A stretch of DNA of 64,000 bases, from assembly GCF_001929375.1 (NCBI RefSeq), contig NZ_MSGO01000006.1, positions 1 to 64,000 on the forward strand, read 5' to 3'. The translations under genes were made by a program, and so were the position numbers. Under the pieces are notes generated by a model. The model had not been told where the DNA came from. It was given only the letters and a program-made list of their open reading frames with translations, and did no database searches. Every line of letters begins with the position of its first letter. Within the stretch, counting starts at the first letter, position 1. Shown one piece after another: positions 33,052 to 41,776 of this stretch. This DNA comes from Actinomyces oris (GTDB taxonomy: Bacteria; Actinomycetota; Actinomycetes; Actinomycetales; Actinomycetaceae).

Positions 33052-35255
33052 ACGTTCCTCTCTGTAGCCCCGTAGAGGCGATAGGTGGAGGAACGCTCGC
33101 TAGGGCCGCTGATATTCAGAAGGATAGTGGTGCATCCAGGAGTGCTCGTGAACTCCAGGTAAGGTCTCCGTTGGTCCTCTTTGTCTGCCATAAGTTGGTG
33201 CACTCCCTCAGAGAGAATGAGTGGACTAGTGTCAATAGTGTTGCCGTTAACTGGAATAGTGAGTTCTGGCGACCCGTCTGACGGACGTAGGAATATGTTT
33301 GCAATGATGGAGTCGTCGCTTGAACGTGGGGAGATCCCTACATGAGCAGAAGCTAAGCCCGGGTAGTGCGCTGCAGGTGTGGCTGTCCTGTTCGTGGGTG
33401 TGAATACTGTGGTGACTCGTGGAGTGTTCCAGGTCGTCATGACGTCATATATGGACTTGTCGGAACCGTAGTAAGGGTATGTCGACAGAGTTTGAGATGC
33501 GGTGGATGCGACTTCGTTAATGCCTGACGCTGCGCCAAGAGGAATTTTGTCTATGTCGTGAGAATCAGTCTTGGAGGCTTGGTCGATGTTGATGGCGTGT
33601 GCAGTAGGGTTCCCGTCATCGTCGCTTTGATTGGTGAACTGGGCGGCCCATCCAGAAATGATGACCGGATTTGCTCCCATGTCATCGCTGTGGCTTCGCG
33701 ACCGTAAGTTATCAACGACTATCGGATCAATGAGGAGATTATTGACACGGGTGCTTGCGGACGGGGTGGTGTCGGGAGCCACGGCGACGCTTGAGGTTCC
33801 TGCCCATTTTTCTTCATCTGCGTTCTCACTGTCTTGTTCGAAGGTTGCGACAATGAAGGTACTGTGGCCGGCTGCCCCCATGAATGTGGTATCAATGGCG
33901 TCTCTGTTGCTCCACAACTTCCTCCCGTCCTTCAAGGAGTATGCCGTGTCCCCATCGAGAAGGGCGGAATCTGTGAGCTGTAAGGTGCCACCGTGACTTA
34001 TATGGCGTATGACCGGAGCTCCTGTTCGAGTGTCAAACACTAGCGTCGTCTCTGGTGGGTCGGATGCTGACAAGTATTCATCAGAATCGATGACTAGATC
34101 ATCCGGGATTCGTGCCCTTAGGACGAGGTAGTTTCTATTCGGGCTCGTAAATACGAATGAAGCATGCAGGTGCGCCCCATACTCCCATAGGATGCTGCCG
34201 TGGGTCGGCTCCAATGCGGTGATTCCCTCGCTGCTGATCACAATAGGTCCTGTCGATCCGGCAATGACGTGATCGACTCCCACCATATCTTTGACCCAGC
34301 TCATTTTGGTGTCGATTGTTATTGGGATGGGAGGTGTCTTGTGTGGCGCGGCAGAGGTGTTGTGTGTGAAAGGTGTCACGAGGTAGTGTGCTGTTGATGT
34401 CAGCAATGAGAGTGCGATGATTGGCGTGAGTGATATGGCAGCAAGTTTTACCTTCGTGATCGGTTGGAGTTTTAATGATGCTTGCTTGGTTACCTTGACG
34501 CTGCTCTCGCCTGGCTGAGGACGTGCCGGGAGATACAGCTTGCGCCAGCGGGCCGGATTGCTGAACTGCCTAGGGTGTATGGAAAGTAGGGTTCGCACGC
34601 GATGCAGGATGATGCTCGTGCAGATGAGTGTTGTGAAGCCGAGGGTCTCTGCTGCGTGGCACAGGAAAATGGGGATGGAGATTCCCGACCGCTCGTATAC
34701 TGTCATCCAGTGGTGAATATTGATGCCTGCCGTCGCGGCACCAAGTAGTGCAATGAGGCTGACGATGACGATCATTGCCGTTCGCCTCAACTGATTGGCG
34801 ACCGCGGCGAAGGACCATAAGAGGAGTTGTAGTGCGAACATTGCGACGGTAGCCTGTACTGCCAAGTCGGAGAAAGGTCGCACTGATTTCATGTGAAGGA
34901 CGTCGATGTCGATCCCGTAGATCGAACTCAGTAATTTTGCGATACCCGACGAGGCAAACATCGCTAATACTCCGCCCCAGCGCAGGGCGCGCAGGGCGAG
35001 GACGCCGCGCGGTGGGAAGGACTCGCCCTCGTTCTTGCCTTTGGCCTCGCCGTTGCTTTCACCGGTGTCGGTTGCGGCCTGGTCGGCCTCAACGGCATCA
35101 CAGTTGGCGCTGCCTTCGGCCTCACCCGTGTCCGGCTCGGTCGAGGCCTCGTCGCTGGAGGCGGCTGCGCTCGGCTGGGTTCCGATCCCCTGGCTGCCGG
35201 GATCGGTGCTGTGCTGATCGGTGCCGTTGTCGTCGGCGTCGGGCGTAGTGGGCAT
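33048..35255 (-). CDS. Cassette array gene B1: five-helix membrane protein with extracytoplasmic propeller
   Basis: The 735-aa protein has a hydrophilic acidic N terminus of about 85 residues and then five hydrophobic helices (the last near VKLAAISLTPIIALSLLTST). About 450 residues of outside domain follow, with PQQ-like/beta-propeller signatures such as VIAGSTGPIVISSEGITALE, HGSILWEYGA, VFDTRTGAPVIRH and ALLDGDTAYSLKDGRKLW. ATG 35255 with GGGA upstream is preferred to ATG 35264; both lie in a leader resembling that of B5. GC content is clearly lower than in the other cassettes. It is separated from A2 by 101 bp, so it may have its own promoter. Confidence 0.75.
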   Translation of the reverse strand: MPTTPDADDNGTDQHSTDPGSQGIGTQPSAAASSDEASTEPDTGEAEGSANCDAVEADQAATDTGESNGEAKGKNEGESFPPRGVLALRALRWGGVLAMFASSGIAKLLSSIYGIDIDVLHMKSVRPFSDLAVQATVAMFALQLLLWSFAAVANQLRRTAMIVIVSLIALLGAATAGINIHHWMTVYERSGISIPIFLCHAAETLGFTTLICTSIILHRVRTLLSIHPRQFSNPARWRKLYLPARPQPGESSVKVTKQASLKLQPITKVKLAAISLTPIIALSLLTSTAHYLVTPFTHNTSAAPHKTPPIPITIDTKMSWVKDMVGVDHVIAGSTGPIVISSEGITALEPTHGSILWEYGAHLHASFVFTSPNRNYLVLRARIPDDLVIDSDEYLSASDPPETTLVFDTRTGAPVIRHISHGGTLQLTDSALLDGDTAYSLKDGRKLWSNRDAIDTTFMGAAGHSTFIVATFEQDSENADEEKWAGTSSVAVAPDTTPSASTRVNNLLIDPIVVDNLRSRSHSDDMGANPVIISGWAAQFTNQSDDDGNPTAHAINIDQASKTDSHDIDKIPLGAASGINEVASTASQTLSTYPYYGSDKSIYDVMTTWNTPRVTTVFTPTNRTATPAAHYPGLASAHVGISPRSSDDSIIANIFLRPSDGSPELTIPVNGNTIDTSPLILSEGVHQLMADKEDQRRPYLEFTSTPGCTTILLNISGPSERSSTYRLYGATERNV

Positions 35256-35356
35256 GGATCCCATTGTGGTGACCCAGTCGTGACTATGTCAGGCGTTTGT
35301 AAGGCCATCGCGCGGTTGAACGGACAAGGGAAGGAGTACTCCGGAGGGCCGGGCTA

Positions 35357-36307
35357 CTAGCGTTGCTTAGGTCGCTCCCAGTGCTTCAGGTCGGGAGCGG
35401 TGACGCCTTCAATGGTGCCGAGCTTTCGCCCCCGGGTATCGACGCGGGTGAGCGTCACCGACATGTCGTCACGCCGTTCGGTGGCCAGCGACTGTGGGGA
35501 CAGGAGCAGGGCGCCGTCGTCGATCCCGGTGAGCCACTGGTCGGTGGCGAAGGATGCTGGAGCGGCGGGCGTGTCGGTCAGGGAGTAGACGGTGACCGTC
35601 CCCTTGCCGTCCCCGGCCGGGTAGTAGGTCCGGGCGGTCTCCACGGCCAGAGAGTCGTTGGTCAGCACCTGCCCCAGGACGAGCCCCGAGACCTCCACGG
35701 TGCGGACCGTCTCCCCGGTGGCGGCATCGAGGACGAGGACGTGGGTGCGCTGAGCGGCGACGTCGAGCGGGTTGCGGTCGTCGTCCGAGTCGTGAAGCAC
35801 GGGCCTCATCTGCGGTGGACGCAGGACGAGCGAGACATAGCGGGCATCGGGGCTGACGACGGCGTAGCCTGCCGGCCGCCACGCGAGGAGACCGTGGGCA
35901 ACGTCCTGGGCAGAGCTGCCGTCGTCGTCGAGCCAGTTGACGACGGTCGGCTTGATCTCACGCGCCCACAGCACCGAGCCGTCCGAGCCGCGGTACCTGG
36001 CGACGATGGAGCTGTTCGCCCCCGACCGGTCCCGCCAGTTGCGTTGCGCCTTCTCCTTCTCCGTCAGTTCCTGAGCGGAGACGTGGAGGAAGTCCTCGCC
36101 GACGGGTGTGGAGTAGTAGTCAGTGCTGGTGGGAGTCTCCGAGATGCGCTCCTTGACCTGCGAGGCGCTCAGCGCGGTGGTCTCCACCTGCTGCAGCCGC
36201 GAGGGGGTCGGGCTGCAGGCGCTCATGGCCCCCGCGAACAGGACAGCCGCAGCCAGGGCCGAGCCGACGATCCGCCGGCGACGGGGGTGAGGGTGTGTGC
36301 TGGTCAT
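35357..36307 (-). CDS. Cassette array gene A2: truncated propeller-like lipoprotein
   Basis: The 316-aa paralogue of A1, A3 and A4 has a signal peptide ending in the lipobox MSAC. Shared segments include VVSPDARYVSLVLRPP, HVLVLDAATGETVRTVEVSG and LVLGQVLTNDSLAVETARTY. The protein stops after GTIEGVTAPDLKHW and lacks about 100 C-terminal residues present in the others, including the HPHTENLEQF tail. The reading frame is otherwise intact. The ATG overlaps the B2 stop by 4 bp. Confidence 0.75.
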   Translation of the reverse strand: MTSTHPHPRRRRIVGSALAAAVLFAGAMSACSPTPSRLQQVETTALSASQVKERISETPTSTDYYSTPVGEDFLHVSAQELTEKEKAQRNWRDRSGANSSIVARYRGSDGSVLWAREIKPTVVNWLDDDGSSAQDVAHGLLAWRPAGYAVVSPDARYVSLVLRPPQMRPVLHDSDDDRNPLDVAAQRTHVLVLDAATGETVRTVEVSGLVLGQVLTNDSLAVETARTYYPAGDGKGTVTVYSLTDTPAAPASFATDQWLTGIDDGALLLSPQSLATERRDDMSVTLTRVDTRGRKLGTIEGVTAPDLKHWERPKQR

Positions 36308-38379
36308 GACGAGGCTCCTGAGATGCCGAAGATGCGGAAGGAGTGGGAGCCCTTGTCCGGGCCGGTGGCCATGATGACGAGGGTCGTTCCCGGCGTGCTC
36401 AGGGTGGTGAGCAGCGGATTCGACGACGGTGAAGGATCATCGATGGTCCACAAGTGCCGAGTCCCGGGTGGGTAGTAGGTGGAGCCTGCGGGGACGTCCA
36501 CCGTCGTCGGGGTCCGCTCCCCGCTGCTGACGCTCAGGACGCCGCCACCACCGGACTCGGCGCGGGCGAGGCCGGCGTAGGACAGGATTCCGGCCTCCTG
36601 CGCCGAGTGGGAGACGGCCCGGGTCTGTGGGTCGAAGATCGCGGCGACGGCTGTACCGCCCTCAAAGTCCTTAGGGGACGGCGGCGCATCGAGGACCGAG
36701 TCGCCCTTTGCCCGTCGAGGCAGAGTCGTCAGCGTGCCCGTGGCGCGGGAGGCTGTGCTGTTGGTTCCGGAGGTCAGGCCCAGGTCGTAGGTGCTGGTGT
36801 CGGCACCGGCGACGCCGGCCATGGCATCGAGGTTGACGGCCTGCGCCGCCCAGCCCGTCGGGGAGGTCTGGAAGTCGATCGGTGTGGGTGTCTGCGTGAA
36901 GGCGGCCACCCATCCGCCGACGACGAGAGGACTGCCCCGGCCATCGGTGACCAGTGGGGCGCTCTCACGGCGCGTGGCGGGGGAGGTGTCCGACATGAGT
37001 GTGTAGGTCGCGTACGGTCCGCGCCGGTCTGGTTCCCCCTCGGGACTGCGCGGTATGCCCCCGAGGAGGAAGGTGGAATGACCGGCCGTGCCCCAGTAGG
37101 GCCGGGTATCAGGTGACACGGAGACGTCCTCCTTGTCGATGGACCACAGTCGGGAGCCGTCGGTGAGCGAGTAGCCGGTGGCGCCGTTGAGCAGGACGGA
37201 GTCGGTGAGTTGGAGAACGCCTTCCTGCATGAAGCCTTCATAGGTGACGCGCCCGGTCACCGAATCGAGGACCACCACCAGGGATTCGATGCTCATTCCC
37301 TCCGGCTGCTCGCCGTCGGTGGAATCGAGGGTCACCGCGAGGTGACGGCGGTCCGGGCTCGAGTGGCTGCGGATGAAGCGCGCATGCTTGCGCGGATAGG
37401 TCCACCGGATCGAGCCGTCGGCGGGATTGAGACCGACGACGCCGTCGCTGCTCAGGACGACCGGCCCGGCAGCACCGGCCACCACCTCCGCCATGTTGTG
37501 GATGTCCTGCGACCAGGCCGCCGTCGAGGCGAAGGACCGGGGCAGTGCCGGAAGCGCAGAGGTGTCGATACTCGCAGCGGTCGACGGCGTGACCCGCCCC
37601 CAGACCAGGTGTGGGACCGTGGCCGCTGCCCCGAGGGCGAGCGGCGGAATGACGATGAGAACGACCGCGCCGAGGACGGAGCGCCACGAGGGCCGGGGCA
37701 GCCGAATCCTCCGCAGGCCTCCCAGCCGCGCCCTCAGGTGCTGCTTCTGCGACGGCGGGACATAGGTGGCCCGGGTGGCACGAACCAGGAGATCGGTAGC
37801 CGCCAGCAGGCCCATGCCCAGCGCCCCCATCGCCAGCGTGAGCAGCTGGTTGATACTGACCGAGGTGCTGCGTAGCTGGGCGTGCCACAGGCGAAGAAGG
37901 ACGACGGTGAAGCCGCCCGAGAACACCAGGAAGCACAGCGGTTGGAAGAGGACTGTCTTCCTGACGAGCGCTCGCGGTGAGCTGGGATAGCTCTTCAAGG
38001 CAGAACGCGCGGTCTCTGCCCACTTGAAGTAGCCGGCGATCCATATGAGTACGGCCAGGCCGCCAACGAAGCCTCCGACCCCCTTCATCGCGTGACCGGG
38101 ATCCCTCATCCCGCTCTGGTAGACGAGGAACAGGACGGCCATCGCCCCGACCGCCAGGAGCCAGCCGAGGCGCAGGGCCCGCAGCATCGTGAGGATGCGC
38201 CGCGGAGGATTGGGGACCGACCCGTCTGAGGCGCCAACGGATCCAGCGGTCTCCGCGGCCTCGGTGGCCTCGGCGGACTCAGCGGAGCCGGCGGACTCGG
38301 CGGACTCGGCGGACTCCGCCGAGCTGGCGGGTGCAGGGGACTCGGTGTCCTGGGACTGGTCGTTGTGCTGATCGGTCAT
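36304..38379 (-). CDS. Cassette array gene B2: five-helix membrane protein with extracytoplasmic propeller
   Basis: This 691-aa member of the B family has an N terminus made of Ser/Ala/Glu repeats (SAESAESAGSAESAEATEA). Five hydrophobic helices follow, then the outside domain with EVVAGAAGPVVLSSDGVVGL, NPADGSIRWTY, VLDSVTGRVTYEG and VLLNGATGYSLTDGSRLWS. The C-terminal strand STPGTTLVIMATG is shared by all B proteins. ATG 38379 has ACGGAAGACAGCACG upstream. It begins 19 bp after the A3 stop and is likely in the same transcript. Confidence 0.8.
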   Translation of the reverse strand: MTDQHNDQSQDTESPAPASSAESAESAESAGSAESAEATEAAETAGSVGASDGSVPNPPRRILTMLRALRLGWLLAVGAMAVLFLVYQSGMRDPGHAMKGVGGFVGGLAVLIWIAGYFKWAETARSALKSYPSSPRALVRKTVLFQPLCFLVFSGGFTVVLLRLWHAQLRSTSVSINQLLTLAMGALGMGLLAATDLLVRATRATYVPPSQKQHLRARLGGLRRIRLPRPSWRSVLGAVVLIVIPPLALGAAATVPHLVWGRVTPSTAASIDTSALPALPRSFASTAAWSQDIHNMAEVVAGAAGPVVLSSDGVVGLNPADGSIRWTYPRKHARFIRSHSSPDRRHLAVTLDSTDGEQPEGMSIESLVVVLDSVTGRVTYEGFMQEGVLQLTDSVLLNGATGYSLTDGSRLWSIDKEDVSVSPDTRPYWGTAGHSTFLLGGIPRSPEGEPDRRGPYATYTLMSDTSPATRRESAPLVTDGRGSPLVVGGWVAAFTQTPTPIDFQTSPTGWAAQAVNLDAMAGVAGADTSTYDLGLTSGTNSTASRATGTLTTLPRRAKGDSVLDAPPSPKDFEGGTAVAAIFDPQTRAVSHSAQEAGILSYAGLARAESGGGGVLSVSSGERTPTTVDVPAGSTYYPPGTRHLWTIDDPSPSSNPLLTTLSTPGTTLVIMATGPDKGSHSFRIFGISGASS

Positions 38380-38398
38380 CGTGCTGTCTTCCGTGCCG

Positions 38399-39643
38399 CT
38401 ACTTGCTGGTGAACTGCTCGAGGTTCTCGGTGTGGGGGTGGCCGTCGTCGGCGGAGCTGAGCCAGAAGACCGGGGCGGAGGTCTTCTTCCCGCTCGCGTC
38501 AGTGGTCGTCCGGCTGACCACCAGCCCGGGCCCGGTCGGGACGCCCTGGTCTTCGACGGTCGTTTCGGTGACGTCCAGGCTGCTGCCGGTGGAGACGTTG
38601 ACGACCTGCCGCGTCAGGCCCTGCAGGGCGGCGTTGAGAGAGGGCGGTTTCTCCTTCTTGCCCGTCGCCGCGTGGTTGGCCGAAGCGTTGACCGCTGCCG
38701 GATCACTGACCTGCGTGACCCAGCCGCCGGGGTGCACCGCCTCAACACCGTTGATGGTTGCGCGGATATCCCCGGAGGCATCCACCTGGGTGATGGTCAA
38801 TGCACCGGAGACGCTTGCCGGGGAAGGCGCCTGCGGTGACAGCAGCAGCGAGTCGGTCCCGGCCCCCGCGAGCCACTGATCAGTGTCGAATGACGAGGGC
38901 GTGGCGGACGGGTCGTCCAGCCCGAAGACACGGACCTGGCCCGTCCCCTGACCTCCGGGGAAGTAGTCGTAGGCGATCTCCACGGCCAGAGAGCTATTCG
39001 TCAGACCCTGCCCCAGGACCACTCCGCTGAGCTCCTCGGTGCGCACCACGGCGCCGCTGCTGGCGTCCAGGACGACGACGTAGGACGCCTGCTCGGCGAG
39101 CCTCCCCTCGAGCTGCCCGCGATGCGGCGTGAGGATGAGGGAGACGCGGCGCCCGTCGGGGCTGACGACGATCTCTCCGCTGGTACGGGACTGCAACAGG
39201 TATGCGAGGTTCCGCTGCGGGACCTGTGCGTCCCTCAGCGCACTGAGCGATGCACCCGGTGGCGTGATCGTTACCGCCCACTTCAGGGCGCTGTCTGATC
39301 GGTTCCGGCTGACGAGGGTGGTTCCCAAGGGCTTGCGATGGTTCTTCTCCCAGTTGATGAGCACCGTGATGGTGCTGTTGCTAGCGGGAAGCGTTTCGAA
39401 CTCGACGTCCGGGTCCGTGTTGGCGTCGGCCTCAAGGCTCGTGACCTGATCGGCGGTGAGCGCGGTGGCCTTGACAGTGGCCTCCTGCGTGGCCCGGTCC
39501 GAGGCGGAGGGCTGCTGACCTGTGCAGGCGCTCAACGGGAGGGCCAGCAGCGCTGCGGCAAGGAGCAGTCGGGGGGATCGACGTCGACGGCGCGCAGGCG
39601 CAGCGAACGTGCGGTGGGGGTGCCGGGCGGCTTGCTGACTCAT
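38399..39643 (-). CDS. Cassette array gene A3: propeller-like lipoprotein
   Basis: The 414-aa protein has a twin-Arg-rich N terminus, a hydrophobic stretch LLLAAALLALPL and the lipobox LSAC. The body contains VVSPDGRRVSLILTPH, VVVLDASSGAVVRTEELSG, LGQGLTNSSLAVEIAYDYFP, TINGVEAVHPGGWVTQVSDP and the full tail SSADDGHPHTENLEQFTSK. The strand and turn pattern matches the propeller domain of the B proteins, suggesting A arose from, or pairs with, B. The ATG overlaps the B3 stop by 4 bp. Function is unknown. Confidence 0.78.
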   Translation of the reverse strand: MSQQAARHPHRTFAAPARRRRRSPRLLLAAALLALPLSACTGQQPSASDRATQEATVKATALTADQVTSLEADANTDPDVEFETLPASNSTITVLINWEKNHRKPLGTTLVSRNRSDSALKWAVTITPPGASLSALRDAQVPQRNLAYLLQSRTSGEIVVSPDGRRVSLILTPHRGQLEGRLAEQASYVVVLDASSGAVVRTEELSGVVLGQGLTNSSLAVEIAYDYFPGGQGTGQVRVFGLDDPSATPSSFDTDQWLAGAGTDSLLLSPQAPSPASVSGALTITQVDASGDIRATINGVEAVHPGGWVTQVSDPAAVNASANHAATGKKEKPPSLNAALQGLTRQVVNVSTGSSLDVTETTVEDQGVPTGPGLVVSRTTTDASGKKTSAPVFWLSSADDGHPHTENLEQFTSK

Positions 39644-41757
39644 GACGAGGCTCCTACCAGTCCGTAGAGACGAAGGCGTGTGCCGGTGGCCTGGCTCTCG
39701 TCAGTGGGGCGCAGAAGCACGACGGTGACGCCCGGCGCGCTGAGTGCGCTGATGCCGTCGTTACCCCCTGGATTATTGACGGAGAAGTCGAGAAGACCGG
39801 GGTTGCGGCCGCTTGCTCGTGAATCGAAGGAGACTGTGCCGTTCTCCAGAGGGATGGAGGTGGCTTTCGACTTGTCTCCCGACTGAAGGCTGATGCGCCT
39901 CTGGCCGTCGTCGGCCCGGGTGACCCCGACCGCTGTGACGAGCCCCGGGTCCTGGGAGGCTGCCAGCACAGCGCGTGTCCTGGGGTTGAAGGTGGTGGCG
40001 ACTGTGGAACGGTTCTTCCAGCCATCGGGGACGGGACTATCGTCCGGCTCGACCGAGTCGGGTGCGGTCTGCGGCAGGACAGCCAGCCTCCCGGAGAGCC
40101 GGGAGGCCATCGGGGCGATGCCGAGGGTCTGGCCCAGGTCGTAGGTGTGGGTGTCGGCGCCGGGAGCTTTCGCCAGGGCGTCAAGGGAGACGGCCTGGGC
40201 ACGGTGAGTCTTCGAGTAGTCCCAATCGACGTCGGTGGACTCGTCCTTCGTGGCCTCGGGGTAGGTGACCGTCCAGCCCTCGACGATGAGCGGCTCCTGG
40301 TTGGCGAAGGCGACCAGAACATCCCTGACGATTCCGCGGGGGTTGGTGTCCGGGACGAGCGTGAGACGGCCGACCCCGTTGTGGCTTCCTCCATTGTCTT
40401 CTTTTGTGAGAATGAGGCTGGCGTGCCCTGCTGTACCTGTGTACTGGTGGTCCTCCTCGGAGAGATCGACGTCGACGTCGCCGAGCTGCCACATCACGGA
40501 GTCGTCGGCCAGTGAGTAGACGGTGCCGCTGGCCAGGAGGACGGAGTCGGTGAGCTGGACGGCCTTGCCGTCGTGGAAGTGCTCGTTGGTGACGCGTCCG
40601 GTCACGGTGTCCAGGACGATGGTGAGGGTCGGCTCCAGACCGAAACCGCCGTCGGACTTGTCTTGCGGGGATTCCAGCTCCCCGAGTGTCAGGGCGACGT
40701 GGCGCCTGTCCGGGCTGGTGATGAGATAAGGGGGCTCACCGCGGACCCCGTCCAGCCTTCCCCCGTACTGGGCGAACTTCCTGCCTTGACGGTGGTAGTC
40801 CCAGCGAATCGACCCCGTGGAGGGATCCAGACTGATGAGGCTGTCATCGGTGAGGACGAGGGGCCCGGCGGCCCCTGCGGTCACGTCCAGCACGGAGGGG
40901 ATGTCGTGGGTCCAGGTCGCCTGAGACGGGAAGGAGGTCGGGTAGGAGGGCAAGGTGGCGGGGGCGGCCACAGGGATCGGGAGGGATCGGTCCCAGTCAT
41001 ATGCGAGGTAGGCGCTTCCGCTCAGGAAGAGGGACGGGGTCAGGAGGATCACCACCAGAACGATGCGTGAGCTCCAGGAGTGGGTGCCCCGGAGGCGAGT
41101 GGGCAGAAGGTGTGGGATACGGATGGACCTGTCACGGCGCCGTGGACGGCGCGAGGAGGCCTGTGCGACCTCGGGGAAGAAGGACCGGGTGACACGCTGG
41201 AGAAGATCGAAGGCGAAGAAGGCGCCCAGCCCCAGGGCCGCTATCGCGAAGGCGAGCAGCTCGCCTGCGCTAGCGTCCAGCGACATGAAGATGTCGTGCC
41301 ACAGGCCCAGCGTGCCTCTGGCGCTGAGCAGGCCGCAGGCGGCCACCCCGGCCACGGGCAGGAGCCGCTTGATGATGCGCCGGCAGGTCCTCACCCGATG
41401 CTGCCGGTCGACCCAGTACTCGGCGGGCTCCTGCCAGGCGAGAATGCCGATCCCCCACAGGACGAGCGCCGCGACCAGTGGCGCGAGGCCGAGGTAGAGG
41501 AACACCCACCGCATCGTCAGATCAGTGCGCCACATCAGGTAGAGGCCGGCCGCCACGAGGACGGAGAGCATTGAGCCGACCTTCAGCGCCCAGAAGAGGC
41601 CCTCGATCCGCCGCGACCAGACCTGACGGCGCTCTTGAGGTGTGCGGGGGCGCCGACGGCGGGCAAGGGCTGATAGCGAGGAGTAGGGATTCTCTGAGGT
41701 GAGGGAAGTGGGAGCCGCGAGAGGCTCTGCGTCCTCTCCGGGTCGCTGATCGGTCAA
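39640..41757 (-). CDS. Cassette array gene B3: five-helix membrane protein with extracytoplasmic propeller
   Basis: The 705-aa protein probably starts with TTG 41757, with AAGGACACCACA just before it. Five helices are clear, from VGSMLSVLVAAGLYLMW to IVLVVILLTPSLFLSGSAYL, placing the C terminus outside. The outside domain carries DVTAGAAGPLVLTDDSLISL, DPSTGSIRWDY, VLDTVTGRVTNEHF, VLLASGTVYSLADDSVMWQL and SAPGVTVVLLRPT. These TG-x-x-x and W-rich repeats suggest a PQQ-like beta-propeller, although no PQQ ligand set is evident. It begins 19 bp after A4. Confidence 0.8.
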   Translation of the reverse strand: MTDQRPGEDAEPLAAPTSLTSENPYSSLSALARRRRPRTPQERRQVWSRRIEGLFWALKVGSMLSVLVAAGLYLMWRTDLTMRWVFLYLGLAPLVAALVLWGIGILAWQEPAEYWVDRQHRVRTCRRIIKRLLPVAGVAACGLLSARGTLGLWHDIFMSLDASAGELLAFAIAALGLGAFFAFDLLQRVTRSFFPEVAQASSRRPRRRDRSIRIPHLLPTRLRGTHSWSSRIVLVVILLTPSLFLSGSAYLAYDWDRSLPIPVAAPATLPSYPTSFPSQATWTHDIPSVLDVTAGAAGPLVLTDDSLISLDPSTGSIRWDYHRQGRKFAQYGGRLDGVRGEPPYLITSPDRRHVALTLGELESPQDKSDGGFGLEPTLTIVLDTVTGRVTNEHFHDGKAVQLTDSVLLASGTVYSLADDSVMWQLGDVDVDLSEEDHQYTGTAGHASLILTKEDNGGSHNGVGRLTLVPDTNPRGIVRDVLVAFANQEPLIVEGWTVTYPEATKDESTDVDWDYSKTHRAQAVSLDALAKAPGADTHTYDLGQTLGIAPMASRLSGRLAVLPQTAPDSVEPDDSPVPDGWKNRSTVATTFNPRTRAVLAASQDPGLVTAVGVTRADDGQRRISLQSGDKSKATSIPLENGTVSFDSRASGRNPGLLDFSVNNPGGNDGISALSAPGVTVVLLRPTDESQATGTRLRLYGLVGASS

Positions 41758-41776
41758 TGTGGTGTCCTTCGTGCCG

